Below, one piece after another: positions 43,023 to 51,473 of a stretch of 64,000 nt of DNA. This DNA is from Palsa-360 sp963719875. Lineage in GTDB: Bacteria > Acidobacteriota > Terriglobia > Acidiferrales > UBA7541. Below the pieces are notes generated by a model. That model was not told where the DNA came from and searched no databases. It worked only from the letters and a program-made list of their open reading frames with translations. The DNA lies in contig CAVRDJ010000002.1 in NCBI GenBank assembly GCA_963719875.1, positions 1,922,001-1,986,000 on the forward strand, given 5' to 3'. How positions within the stretch are numbered: position 1 is the first letter of the stretch; the number at the start of each line of letters is the position of its first letter. A program made the position numbers and the translations under genes.

Positions 43023-43306
43023 GGGAACTGGGTTCTCCCGGGAACGACATTCTCCGGAATGGCGTCACGCAGAACGCCAATCGGGAGAGTGGCGTTCCCG
43101 GGTTCGACACATACGAATGCAGCAAGCGGCGGGAACGTTGGGAACGTGCCCCGCATCCAACAAGTGGGCAGGATTCTACGGCGTAATCATATCTCGTCCA
43201 TTGAGCTTCCCGCGCCTGGGAAAGCGGTTCTATGCAGGAAACCAAATTCAGGATGCATTTTGACGGACGGCTCGGCGTGGCGGATAATCATTTTTGCGGT
43301 GAATCG

Positions 43307-45398
43307 ATGAAAACTGGCCGACATCTCGCCATACTATCGCTTTTCTTGCTACTGGGCGGACCTTCCGCCGGCGCGCGGCAAGCCAAGAATAATCCGAACA
43401 CCCAAGCCCTTCCCGCGGCAACCGCTTCACAGGGCGATAGCGCAACCCGTGCCGAAGCCTATTATGATTTCGTGATGGGCCATTATTACGCACAGGAATA
43501 TCAAATTACCAGCCGCGCGGAAGACGTCAACAAGGCCATCGATTTCTTAAAGAAAGCGTTCACACTCGACCCCTCCAGCCAGCAAATCGGCGACGAGCTT
43601 GCCGAAATTTATTACCAGTCCCAGAGGATTCGCGACGCGGTGGTCGAGGCGCAATCGATCCTGTCCAGGGACCCGGACAATCTGCCCGCGCGGCGTCTGC
43701 TTGCGCGAATTTATGTGCGCACCCTCGGCGATTTGAGCAACACCTCAGGGCAGCGCGACACGCTCGCGCACGCCGCCGAGCAATATCGCGAAATCCTTCG
43801 CCTCGATCCCAGCGACACCGATGCCGCGCTGTGGCTCGCGCGCCTGTACCGCCTGCAAAACGAGCAAGCCAAGGCGGAAGGAGTTCTGCGGGCACCTGCT
43901 CGCGCGCGAACCGGCAAATGAGAACGGCGTCGAGCAACTGACTCAGCTATTGCTGGATGAAGGGAAATCGCAAGAGGCGGTCTCCTCGCTGCAAGGCGTC
44001 CTGCAGCGCGCGCCTACGCCCCGGCTGTGGGGGCTGCTGGGCGATGCCTACAACCAAATCCACGATCTACCGAACGCGGAGCAGGCCTATCGCAAGGCTT
44101 CGGAAGCTCAGCCCGAAGACATCAAACACCACAAAGAGCTCGCGCAAACGCTCCTCACCGAGGAAAAATTTCCCGAAGCCCTCGAAGAGTATCAGCGCCT
44201 GTCGCAGATGGATGCGGACGATCCGGACAACTATCTCCGCCTGGCCCAAATTTACCGCCAGTTGAAGCAACTCGATAAGGCCGAGCAAAACGTCCTGCTC
44301 GCCAAGCAACGCGCGCCCAATAGCCTGGAAGTGACCTATTACGAAGCCTCGATTTACGAGGATGAAGGCCGCCTGGACGATTCCATTCGCGTGCTTTCCG
44401 ACGCCGTGACGGCGGTGAAGACGGAGTCCGAATTCACGCCGTCTCGCCGGCGCACACTCGCCATCCTGTACCAGCAGCTTGGACAGTTGTATCGCGAAAC
44501 GAGCAATTACACCGCGGCGGTGAACACCTTTGAAGAAATGCTGCGCCTGGGAACCGAGGAAGACCGCCGGGCGCGCGTCATGATTATTGACACCTATCGC
44601 GACGCGCGGGACATTTCCAAAGCGCTGGACGCCGCGCACAAGGCGGCAAACGCTTATCCCAAGGACCGCTCCATTCTGATCTCGCAGGCGCTTCTGTTTG
44701 GTGAAAACGCGCAGGCCGATCAGGCCGTTTCACAGCTTCGCGCCTTGCTGGACGGTTCGTCCGCCGATTTCGAAATTCAGCTCGATATCGCGCAGGTCTA
44801 CGAAGAAAGCAAGCGCTGGGCGGAGGCGGAACAGGCCATCCACGCGGCGGAAAAAATCCAGCCGGATTCTTCCGGGAAGGAAATGGCCGGCTTCCTGCTC
44901 GGCGCGATTTTCGAGCGCCAGAAAAAATTTGACCAGGCCGAAGAGGAATTCCGAAAAGTGCTGAATGAGAACCCGCGCAATTCCTCGACGCTCAACTATT
45001 ACGGCTACATGCTGGCGGACCGCGGTATCCGACTGGAAGAAGCTACCGACCTGATCAAACGCGCCCTGGCGGATGACCCGAACAACGCGGCCTATCAGGA
45101 CAGTCTCGGGTGGGCCTACTTCAAGCAGAACAAGCTCGACGATGCGGAAGCATTGCTGCGCCAGGCGGCCACGCGCGAGAGCCATGATCCGACGATCTTG
45201 AGCCACCTGGGCGACGTTTACTCCAAGATGGGAAAGGACAGCCTCGCCGAGAAACAGTGGCAAAAATCGCTCGACGAATGGCACCGCGTCCTGCCCGCTG
45301 ATTTCGAGCCCGCCAAGATGGCGGAAGTCGAACAAAAGATTTCCGCTCTGAAACGCCGGCTGGCGCAGCAGAAAACACCCGGCGACCCAAAGCCGTAG
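43307..45398 (+). CDS. secreted TPR-repeat protein, frameshifted
   Basis: A signal peptide (MKTGRHLAILSLFLLLGGPSAGA) is followed by a run of tetratricopeptide repeats, for example NKAIDFLKKAFTLDPSS, NAEQAYRKASEAQPED and EALEEYQRLSQMDADDPDNYLRLAQIYRQL, ending near residue 690. The frame breaks at a GGG run (43890-43892): removing one G gives VLRHLLAREPANENGVEQL and joins the first part (stop at 43921) to the second (stop at 45398). The intact protein of about 696 residues should be a protein-interaction scaffold in the periplasm. Distinct function is not readable. Confidence 0.85.
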
Positions 45399-45413
45399 TA
45401 GCATATCCTCCCT

Positions 45414-46313
45414 ATGAAATCGGTCCGCGTTCCCGCTTACGCGAAGGTCAATTTGCGCCTGGATGTCCTTGGGCGTCGTGCGGATGGCTATCACGAATTG
45501 CGGACGATCTTCCAGGCCATTTCCCTTCATGACACTCTAGCGCTGGAAACCAAGCGAGAACCCGGAATCGATCTGCGCATCGCCGGAGACTCTCGACTCG
45601 CCGGTGAACCTGGCCAGGACAACCTCGTCTATCGCGCGATTCATCAACTTACGCAAGAAATTGGATTTCAACTCGGGGTACGCGCCGTGCTGACCAAGCG
45701 CATTCCGGTGGGCCGCGGTCTGGGCGGCGGATCGAGCGATGCTGCCGCGGCCCTCGTGGGTTTTCTGCGCATGGCCGGGAAACACATCGCAGCCGCGCGC
45801 CTGCTCGAAATCGCGTCCGGCCTTGGCGCCGACGTTCCGTTTTTCCTGCACGGAGGCCGCGCACTTGGAATTGGCCGCGGAGATGAGATTTACCCCTTGC
45901 CCGATGCGGCGCGCCGCCAGTTGCTGGTGATTTCGCCTCTCGAAATTGCTGTGCCCACAAAGGACGCGTACCAGTGGCTGTCGCAGGAATTGACAAACAG
46001 GGACGACGCCACTAAACTAGTGCGGTTCTGTGCTCAGTGCTGGAGCCCTCGGGGGGGCGACCTCTCAAACGATTTTGAGGCTGTTGTCTTTCCCCGATAT
46101 CCCCGATTGGCTGCGATCAAGAGGGAGTTGCTTCAGCAAGGAGCCGCAGAGGCCTCGCTGGCGGGTAGCGGTTCGGCGGTGTTTGGAGTCTATCAACACC
46201 CAGCGAAGGCGCGCCGGGCTGCCCGAGCGTTTCCGAAAGATCAGGTTTTTCTCTGCTCGACTCTTTCAAGGGCAGAGTACCGCCGGAAAATGGGTGGCCG
46301 CGATCTTGTCTGA
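45414..46313 (+). CDS. ispE: 4-diphosphocytidyl-2-C-methyl-D-erythritol kinase
   Basis: IspE phosphorylates CDP-ME with ATP in the MEP isoprenoid pathway. The 299-residue GHMP kinase shows AYAKVNLRLDVLGRRADGYHELRTIFQ at the N-terminus. The phosphate loop is PVGRGLGGGSSDAAAAL (residues about 96-112), followed by GADVPFFLHGGRALGIGRGD. The C-terminal GHMP motif is LAGSGSAVFG. It begins 15 bases after the TPR gene and precedes prs, so it may be cotranscribed with prs. Confidence 0.95.
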   Translation: MKSVRVPAYAKVNLRLDVLGRRADGYHELRTIFQAISLHDTLALETKREPGIDLRIAGDSRLAGEPGQDNLVYRAIHQLTQEIGFQLGVRAVLTKRIPVGRGLGGGSSDAAAALVGFLRMAGKHIAAARLLEIASGLGADVPFFLHGGRALGIGRGDEIYPLPDAARRQLLVISPLEIAVPTKDAYQWLSQELTNRDDATKLVRFCAQCWSPRGGDLSNDFEAVVFPRYPRLAAIKRELLQQGAAEASLAGSGSAVFGVYQHPAKARRAARAFPKDQVFLCSTLSRAEYRRKMGGRDLV

Positions 46314-46344
46314 ACAGTTCGAGCACTCGTAAGGATCATCAAAC

Positions 46345-47289
46345 TTGACCGACGATAAGTTCAAAATTTTCTGCGGCAGCGCGAACCCGCGTCTGGCGGA
46401 AGACATTTGCCACAACCTGAACGTGAGGCTGGGCGAGGCCAAGCTCGGCAAATTCAGCGACGGCGAAGTCTATTTTCAGGTTTTGGAGAATGTGCGCGGC
46501 GCGGACGTTTTTGTGGTGCAGCCGTGCTCCAACCCCGCGGACTTTCATTTGATGGAATTGCTGATGATGATCGACGCGTTCAAGCGAGCGTCGGCCTGGC
46601 GAATCACTGCGGTCGTCCCGTACTACTGTTACGCGCGCCAGGACCGCAAGGATAAGCCGCGCGTGCCGATTTCCGCGAAGCTGGTGGCCGATCTGATGGA
46701 GACGGCCGGGGCGAATCGTGCGTTGACGCTCGATTTGCATGCCCCGCAAATCCAGGGCTACTTCAACGTACCGGTGGACCACTTGTACGCCATGCCCGTG
46801 CTGGTCGAGTACTTCGAGAAGAAAAAAATCAGGAATCTCACCGTCGTATCGCCCGATGCGGGAGGCGTTGAGCGGGCGCGGGCCTTCGCCAAGAAACTGG
46901 TTTCGCCGCTGGCCATCGTGGATAAACGCCGCGTGGATATTGACGTCAGTGAAGTCATGCACCTGATCGGGGACGTGCGCGGCCGCGCCACTCTGATTAT
47001 TGACGACATCATTGATACCGCCGGCACCCTCGTGAAAACTGCCGAGGCCCTGTTGAAGGAAGGCGCGACGAAAGTGTATGCGGGCTGTACGCACCCGGTG
47101 CTTTCCGGGCCAGCCGTCGAGCGCATTTGCGCTTCGCGCATCGAGGAAGTGATCGTCACCGATTCGGTGCCTCTGACCGAGACGGCGAAAAAAGTTTCAA
47201 AGATCAAGGTATTGAGCGTCGCTGAGCTGCTGGCTCGCGGCATTCATTCGATCCATGAGGAGACCTCGATCAGCGAACTGTTTTTCTAA
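46345..47289 (+). CDS. prs: ribose-phosphate pyrophosphokinase
   Basis: Prs makes PRPP from ribose-5-phosphate and ATP for purine, pyrimidine, His and Trp synthesis. The 314-residue class I enzyme shows KFSDGEVYFQVLENVRGADVFVVQ, PYYCYARQDRKDKPRVPISAKL, DLHAPQIQGYFNVPVDHL and the PRPP-binding VDIDVSEVMHLIGDVRGRATLIIDDIIDTAGTL. The start is TTG at 46345 with AAGGAT upstream. ispE-prs-rplY-pth order is common in bacteria. Confidence 0.96.
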   Translation: MTDDKFKIFCGSANPRLAEDICHNLNVRLGEAKLGKFSDGEVYFQVLENVRGADVFVVQPCSNPADFHLMELLMMIDAFKRASAWRITAVVPYYCYARQDRKDKPRVPISAKLVADLMETAGANRALTLDLHAPQIQGYFNVPVDHLYAMPVLVEYFEKKKIRNLTVVSPDAGGVERARAFAKKLVSPLAIVDKRRVDIDVSEVMHLIGDVRGRATLIIDDIIDTAGTLVKTAEALLKEGATKVYAGCTHPVLSGPAVERICASRIEEVIVTDSVPLTETAKKVSKIKVLSVAELLARGIHSIHEETSISELFF

Positions 47290-47296
47290 CGGTCGA

Positions 47297-47368
47297 GTAG
47301 CGCAGGCTTCAGCCTGTGGCATTTGACTCTTGCGCGGGCTAAAACCCACAGGCTGAAGCCTGCGCTAC
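47297..47368. repeat. BIME-like repeat, family A
   Basis: GTAGCGCAGGCTTCAGCCTG, spacer, CAGGCTGAAGCCTGCGCTAC. It starts eight bases after the prs stop, in the gap to rplY. Confidence 0.85.
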
Positions 47369-47431
47369 CAAAAGCAAGAATTGTTTTTTGAATTTTCAAA
47401 CGAAACTCGCTTTGGAAATGGGGAAGGATTT

Positions 47432-48139
47432 ATGGAACAGATCATTGTGGAAGCGGCGCCCCGGGAAACCAGGGGCAAAAACGCGGCTCGTCGCCTCCGA
47501 GTCGCCGGCACAGTCCCCGCCGTCCTGTATGGCGGCAAGGGAGGACCGCAAGCGCTCCAGGTGAATACGAAGCACGTGTCGGCGATCCTGCGCTCGGCCA
47601 CGGGCCACAACACCATTCTAACGGTGAAGACCCGGGACGGCGAGTATTCCGCCATCGTGAAGGAATATCAAGTCGACCCGGTCAAGGGCACCCTGCTTCA
47701 CGTAGATCTCTTGCGCGTCGCCATGGACGTGCTCATGCGCGTGAAGGTTCCCGTGCACGTGTTTGGCGAAGCCCAGGGCGTGAAACTCCAGGGCGGCATT
47801 TTTGAAATGGTGACCCGCGAAGTCGAAATCGAATGCCTGCCGGCCGATATTCCAACCGAATTCCGGATGGACATTTCGCATTTGATGATGGGCATGCAGC
47901 TTCGCGCCTCGGACATTCAGCTCGATCCGCAAAAAATGAAGTTGATGTCGGATCCGCAGCGCGTGCTCGCGCACGTGGTCGCCCTGCGCGTCGAGGAAGA
48001 GAAACCCGCCGAAGCCGTGGCCGCCGATGCCGCGGCAGTTCCGGCCGAGCCCGAAGTCATCAAGAAGGGCAAGAAGGAAGCCGAAGAGGGCGAGGAAGTG
48101 GAAGAGGCCGCGCCTGCCGAGAAGGAAAAGAAGAAGTAA
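47432..48139 (+). CDS. rplY: 50S ribosomal protein L25, Ctc form
   Basis: L25 binds 5S rRNA; the longer Ctc form has an extra C-terminal domain. From the ATG at 47432 (preceded by GGAAGGATTT) the protein has 235 residues. The L25 domain is about 1-95 (APRETRGKNAARRLRVAGTVPAVLYGG) and the TL5/Ctc domain about 100-190 (GVKLQGGIFEMVTREVEIECLPADIP). A tail of about 45 residues, rich in Glu, Ala and Lys, follows. An in-frame ATG at 47381 adds residues lacking family similarity. Confidence 0.93.
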   Translation: MEQIIVEAAPRETRGKNAARRLRVAGTVPAVLYGGKGGPQALQVNTKHVSAILRSATGHNTILTVKTRDGEYSAIVKEYQVDPVKGTLLHVDLLRVAMDVLMRVKVPVHVFGEAQGVKLQGGIFEMVTREVEIECLPADIPTEFRMDISHLMMGMQLRASDIQLDPQKMKLMSDPQRVLAHVVALRVEEEKPAEAVAADAAAVPAEPEVIKKGKKEAEEGEEVEEAAPAEKEKKK

Positions 48140-48153
48140 CGCGCAGCAAAGTA

Positions 48154-48190
48154 GGACAGCCACCCGCCGTGTTGGGGCTGTCCGCTTTTT
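48154..48190 (+). terminator. intrinsic terminator after rplY
   Basis: GGACAGCC (48154-48161) pairs with GGCTGTCC (48176-48183), then GCTTTTT. The stem begins with GTAGGAC, similar to repeat heads of the window. Confidence 0.75.
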
Positions 48191-48249
48191 GCAGCCGAGA
48201 TGCGAAGCAGAGCCCGCACACACGAAGAGAAGCTCAACCGGTGGGGCGG

Positions 48250-48846
48250 ATGCGCCTGATCGTGGGCTTAGGCAATCCCGGCATCGAATACGCCTGGACG
48301 CCGCACAACTTGGGTTTTCTGGTCGTGGACGCCCTGGCCGAAGATGCCGCCATTCGCGTGACCCGGCCGGAAGCGAAATCGCTGGTGGGCCTGGGCCAGA
48401 TCGCGGGCCAGGAAGTGGCGCTTGCCAAGCCGCAGACGATGATGAATCTGAGCGGCCTGGCGGTGCGGGAACTGATCAGCCGCGCCGAGTGCGAGCCGTC
48501 CGATATGATCGTCGTTTGCGACGATGTGGCGCTCCCCTGGGGGATGCTTCGCGTCCGGGAACGCGGCACGGCAGGCGGTCACAACGGACTCAAATCCGTG
48601 ATTGGCGCCATCGGGACAACCGAATTTGTCCGCGTGCGCCTGGGCGTGAAGCCCGAGGAATTGCGGGGCGATTTGAAGGAGTACGTGCTTCGCCAGATTC
48701 GCCGCGACGAAGAGGACTTGGTAGCCGAAGAAATCGAGCAGGCCTCCGAAGCGGTGAAAGTGATCTTGGCGGAGGGAACGCAAAGCGCGATGAACCGCTT
48801 CAATCGCCGCGTTTCGCCCCAGGACGAGGAAGAAACGGAAGAGTGA
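48250..48846 (+). CDS. pth: peptidyl-tRNA hydrolase
   Basis: Pth frees tRNA from stalled peptidyl-tRNA. The 198-residue protein starts MRLIVGLGNPGIEYAWTPHNLGFLVVDALA (catalytic His in PHN). It continues with KPQTMMNLSGLAV, VVCDDVALPWG (catalytic Asp) and RERGTAGGHNGLKSVIGAIGT. I start at the ATG at 48250, after GGGGCGG. A longer frame into rplY is not real. It ends with an acidic tail (SPQDEEETEE). Confidence 0.95.
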   Translation: MRLIVGLGNPGIEYAWTPHNLGFLVVDALAEDAAIRVTRPEAKSLVGLGQIAGQEVALAKPQTMMNLSGLAVRELISRAECEPSDMIVVCDDVALPWGMLRVRERGTAGGHNGLKSVIGAIGTTEFVRVRLGVKPEELRGDLKEYVLRQIRRDEEDLVAEEIEQASEAVKVILAEGTQSAMNRFNRRVSPQDEEETEE

Positions 48847-48862
48847 CTCGGATTTGGCGTGT

Positions 48863-48927
48863 GTAGCGCCCGCCTTCAGGCGGGCACCTGCTCGAGCCTA
48901 AGATGCCAACCTAAAGGTTGGCGCTAC
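48863..48927. repeat. BIME-like repeat, family E (mixed stems)
   Basis: Left half GTAGCGCCCGCCTTCAGGCGGG and right half GCCAACCTAAAGGTTGGCGCTAC have different stems but share the GTAG head and four-base loop. Confidence 0.75.
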
Positions 48928-49019
48928 ACAAGCCCCGCGCGACGGGGTTCTGACATAAATGGAAATGGCGCTTCGCTTTAGAAGTCGGAAGATAGTTTGA
49001 GAAACGGAGTCAACAAAAC

Positions 49020-49439
49020 ATGGACGAACGCGTATACGACCTGATCTTCATCTGCCGGCCCGCCACGCCGGAGGAAGAGGTCGACAAGATTGTGGCCACC
49101 CTCGAGCATTCCACCGGAGAGCACGGCGGCAAGATCGAGAAGACCGAGAGATGGGGCACGCGGCGCCTCGCGTACCGCGTGTCGAAACACCGCGAAGGCT
49201 TTTTCGTTTACATGGTCGTGAAGAGCACGCAAGGCGACCTGATCAAGGAACTCGAGCGGCGGCTGAAGGTTTCCGACGCCGTCATCAAGTATCAGACCAT
49301 CCGCCTCGACGAAGAATTGAAGCGCCAGCAAAAACTTGGGAAACATCGCGAGCGCCGCGCCAGCCGCCGCCCGCGCAAGCAGGCGCCCGCTGCGCCGCCG
49401 CAACAGCAGCAGCCAATTCCCGCAGCCGCCGCGGAATAA
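49020..49439 (+). CDS. rpsF: 30S ribosomal protein S6
   Basis: S6 binds 16S rRNA with S18. The 139-residue protein has the S6 fold (residues about 1-100: YDLIFICRPATPEEEVDKIV, WGTRRLAYRVSKHREGFFVYMVV, RRLKVSDAVIKYQTIRLD). A basic, Gln/Pro-rich tail follows. It precedes rpsR by 42 bases. The usual ssb gene between rpsF and rpsR is absent. Confidence 0.95.
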   Translation: MDERVYDLIFICRPATPEEEVDKIVATLEHSTGEHGGKIEKTERWGTRRLAYRVSKHREGFFVYMVVKSTQGDLIKELERRLKVSDAVIKYQTIRLDEELKRQQKLGKHRERRASRRPRKQAPAAPPQQQQPIPAAAAE

Positions 49440-49481
49440 GCGGCAGCCAACAAATCGATTTCTACAGCGAAAGGAAACACG

Positions 49482-49913
49482 ATGCCCGATCAGCCGGCAC
49501 CACCAGCACCGCAAGAAACACCCGCCCCGAGCCCGAGCCACGCCCCTCGCGCGGAGGGACACACGGGCGGGCCACCGCGCCGCTCCGAAGGCCATTCCGG
49601 CGGCGGAGGAGGCCAGCGCCGCGAAGGCGGCGGCCCCGGTGGTCCCGGAGGACCGGGCGGGGGTCCCGGCGGCCCGCGCCGCGGCGGAAAGCGCCAGTAT
49701 TTCCGCAAGAAGAAAGTTTGCCGTTTCTGTGTCGAGCACGTGGACTTCATCGACTACAAGAAAGTCGAGATGCTCCAGCCGTTCGTGCAGGAGCGCGGCA
49801 AGATTCTGCCTCGCCGCATGACCGGCACGTGCTCGCGCCACCAGCGCTGGCTCGGCGAAGCCATCAAGCGGGCGCGCAACATCGCGCTCTTGCCCTTCGC
49901 GACGGAACTTTAA
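49482..49913 (+). CDS. rpsR: 30S ribosomal protein S18 with long N-terminal extension
   Basis: S18 partners S6 on the 30S platform. The conserved S18 core occupies residues about 70-143 (RQYFRKKKVCRFCVEHVDFIDYKKVEML, then RGKILPRRMTGTCSRHQRWLGEAIKRARNIALLPF). About 68 residues rich in Pro, Gly, Ser and Arg precede it, whereas S18 normally has about 75-80 residues in all. An ATG-start reading of the head is the only open one, and the next credible start lies within the core. The head is low-complexity and may be disordered. Confidence 0.93.
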   Translation: MPDQPAPPAPQETPAPSPSHAPRAEGHTGGPPRRSEGHSGGGGGQRREGGGPGGPGGPGGGPGGPRRGGKRQYFRKKKVCRFCVEHVDFIDYKKVEMLQPFVQERGKILPRRMTGTCSRHQRWLGEAIKRARNIALLPFATEL

Positions 49914-49932
49914 CGGGGACTTGTGGGTTTTT

Positions 49933-50006
49933 GTAGCTCGCCTCTTCAGAGGCGAGGATTTTCTTTGCGCAACATTAAAAGCCCCGCGTCTGAAGACGCG
50001 GGCTAC
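49933..50006. repeat. BIME-like repeat, family B
   Basis: GTAGCTCGCCTCTTCAGAGG at the left, GCGTCTGAAGACGCGGGCTAC at the right. The left half is identical to the one at 10277. It lies between rpsR and rplI. Confidence 0.85.
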
Positions 50007-50054
50007 AGCAGGGCCTGAAGGGCTCTGGATTGAGACGAGAAGAAGAGGACTGCC

Positions 50055-50501
50055 ATGCAAATCATCCTGCAGGAAGACGTTGAAAAACTCGGAACCCGCG
50101 GTGAAGTCGTGGAAGTCGCCGCCGGCTATGCGCGAAATTATTTGCTGCCGCACAAGCTGGCGCTCGAAGCTTCGCCCGCCAACATCAAGCGCCTGGAAAA
50201 GATCCGCATCACGCTCTCCAAGCGCACGGCCACAGAAAAGGACGCAGCCCAGCAGCAAGCCGGCCTGCTCAATCAGGTGACCGTGAAATTCGCGCGCAAG
50301 GCCGGCGAGAACGACCAGCTGTTCGGGTCGGTGACGTCCGCGGATTTGGCGGATGCACTGAAGGCGCAGGGCTTCGAGATTGACAAACGCCGCATCCAAC
50401 TCGATGAGGCGATCAAGATCGTTGGCGAAAGACCTGTCACCGTGAAGCTGGTTCACGGAGTCACCGCGGAATTCAAAGTGATCGTTGAAAAAGAAGCGTA
50501 G
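50055..50501 (+). CDS. rplI: 50S ribosomal protein L9
   Basis: L9 binds 23S rRNA. The 148-residue protein has the N-terminal motif MQIILQEDVEKLGTRGEVVEVAAGYARNYLLPHKLALEAS, a long connecting helix, and a C-terminal domain with KAGENDQLFGSVTSADLADALKAQGFEIDKRRI. Length is standard. It is the third ribosomal gene of the cluster. Confidence 0.96.
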   Translation: MQIILQEDVEKLGTRGEVVEVAAGYARNYLLPHKLALEASPANIKRLEKIRITLSKRTATEKDAAQQQAGLLNQVTVKFARKAGENDQLFGSVTSADLADALKAQGFEIDKRRIQLDEAIKIVGERPVTVKLVHGVTAEFKVIVEKEA

Positions 50502-50894
50502 GACAGGCTCTTGTGGCGAGCCCGACGCGCCGGGCGAATCGACCGCCGGTCGTGCGTACTGAACGGAGCAGCCTATCAACCGAAACCCGACAGGCTGAAG
50601 TCCGTCCTACTTGGTTGCACATAGATTTTTCTCATCTTTTTCTACGGGGCGTCGTCAAGTATTTTCGAAAAGTTATTCACAGGGTTACACGAATTCCACA
50701 GGGCGCAATTATCGTTTTCAAGCTAGACTTTTCCCTGTTGGCCACCCCCGGTCCCGGCTCCGCCCCAAGACGCGAGGCGCCACGGGTTCGGGCTCTACTT
50801 TTATGTTGAACGCTCGCCACGGCGAGTGCGAAGTCCGTCTCGAAAAGTGATCAGTAATTGTGCCAGGGAATCCTCAACCCCAGCGGAGGATGAC
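50502..50894. other. intergenic region with repeat remnant and a DnaA-box-like site
   Basis: No gene is visible. A half repeat is at 50588-50610 and TTATTCACA, one mismatch from a DnaA box, is at 50673-50681. AT-rich sequence surrounds it. Confidence 0.5.
50588..50610. repeat. half of a BIME-like repeat, family A variant
   Basis: CGACAGGCTGAAGTCCGTCCTAC is the right half only, with one changed stem base. The left half is missing or decayed. Confidence 0.65.
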
Positions 50895-51200
50895 ATGACA
50901 AACGATCTGAACAGTCCGGTGGCTATTCTCGACAAGGAAATTGCAAAGTATCCGGCCTATACCATCGAAACATTCGAGATCTGCGATTGCTGCGGCGCGC
51001 GTTTCGGCATCGGCTACCACCAGGCATGCCGGCACCACGCGGATGCCTCCAGCCAGTCGGACGAGCTCCCGAACAAGCTGCGGGAAATGCTCGCGGAGGA
51101 CCACGGGCACGACCGCAAGCACAAGCTCTTCACTGAAATCTGGATCATCCCGACCTGGGAAAGGTCGACCAGTTCGCTATTCAGTCGAACCAGGTTATAA
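50895..51200 (+). CDS. small cysteine/histidine-rich protein of unknown function
   Basis: I do not recognise the family. The 101-residue protein (ATG at 50895, with GGAGG eight bases upstream) contains EICDCCGARFGIGYHQACRHH near residue 30, a likely metal site. The rest includes KLREMLAEDHGHDRKHKLFTEIWIIP. It sits alone between rplI and dnaB. Codon use looks normal for the window. Confidence 0.65.
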   Translation: MTNDLNSPVAILDKEIAKYPAYTIETFEICDCCGARFGIGYHQACRHHADASSQSDELPNKLREMLAEDHGHDRKHKLFTEIWIIPTWERSTSSLFSRTRL

Positions 51201-51300
51201 AGGCGCAACAGCAGCCTGTGGTTTCATGCCCCCGAGAAAAGTCTTCTTGAATGGCTGCTCGTTGTCCAATTTCTGTCCAGTCTTCGAATGGTTTTCCAGC

Positions 51301-51382
51301 ATATCCACAAGATTTATTTTATCCACAGGTCTCCCCGAGGCTTCTTCATTGTGACCCTTGCTAGAAACGGCCATTATCCATG
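51301..51382. promoter_or_regulatory. cluster of DnaA-box-like sites before dnaB
   Basis: ATATCCACA (51301-51309), TTATCCACA (51319-51327, exact consensus) and TTATCCATG (51374-51382) lie in AT-rich DNA about 100-170 bases before dnaB. They could let DnaA control dnaB or titrate DnaA. No dnaA or dnaN gene is present. Confidence 0.4.
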
Positions 51383-51473
51383 GGCATCTTAATAATTTTT
51401 GCGCAAGGGTTCATGCATGGAACTGGTGGTTGACACAAACCCCCTTGACAGGCGAAATTAAGGCGAACAAATA

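Noticed and set aside
50502..51473. Chromosomal origin of replication
   Set aside because: Only a few DnaA-like boxes are present and the usual dnaA, dnaN, gidA or rpmH neighbours are missing.
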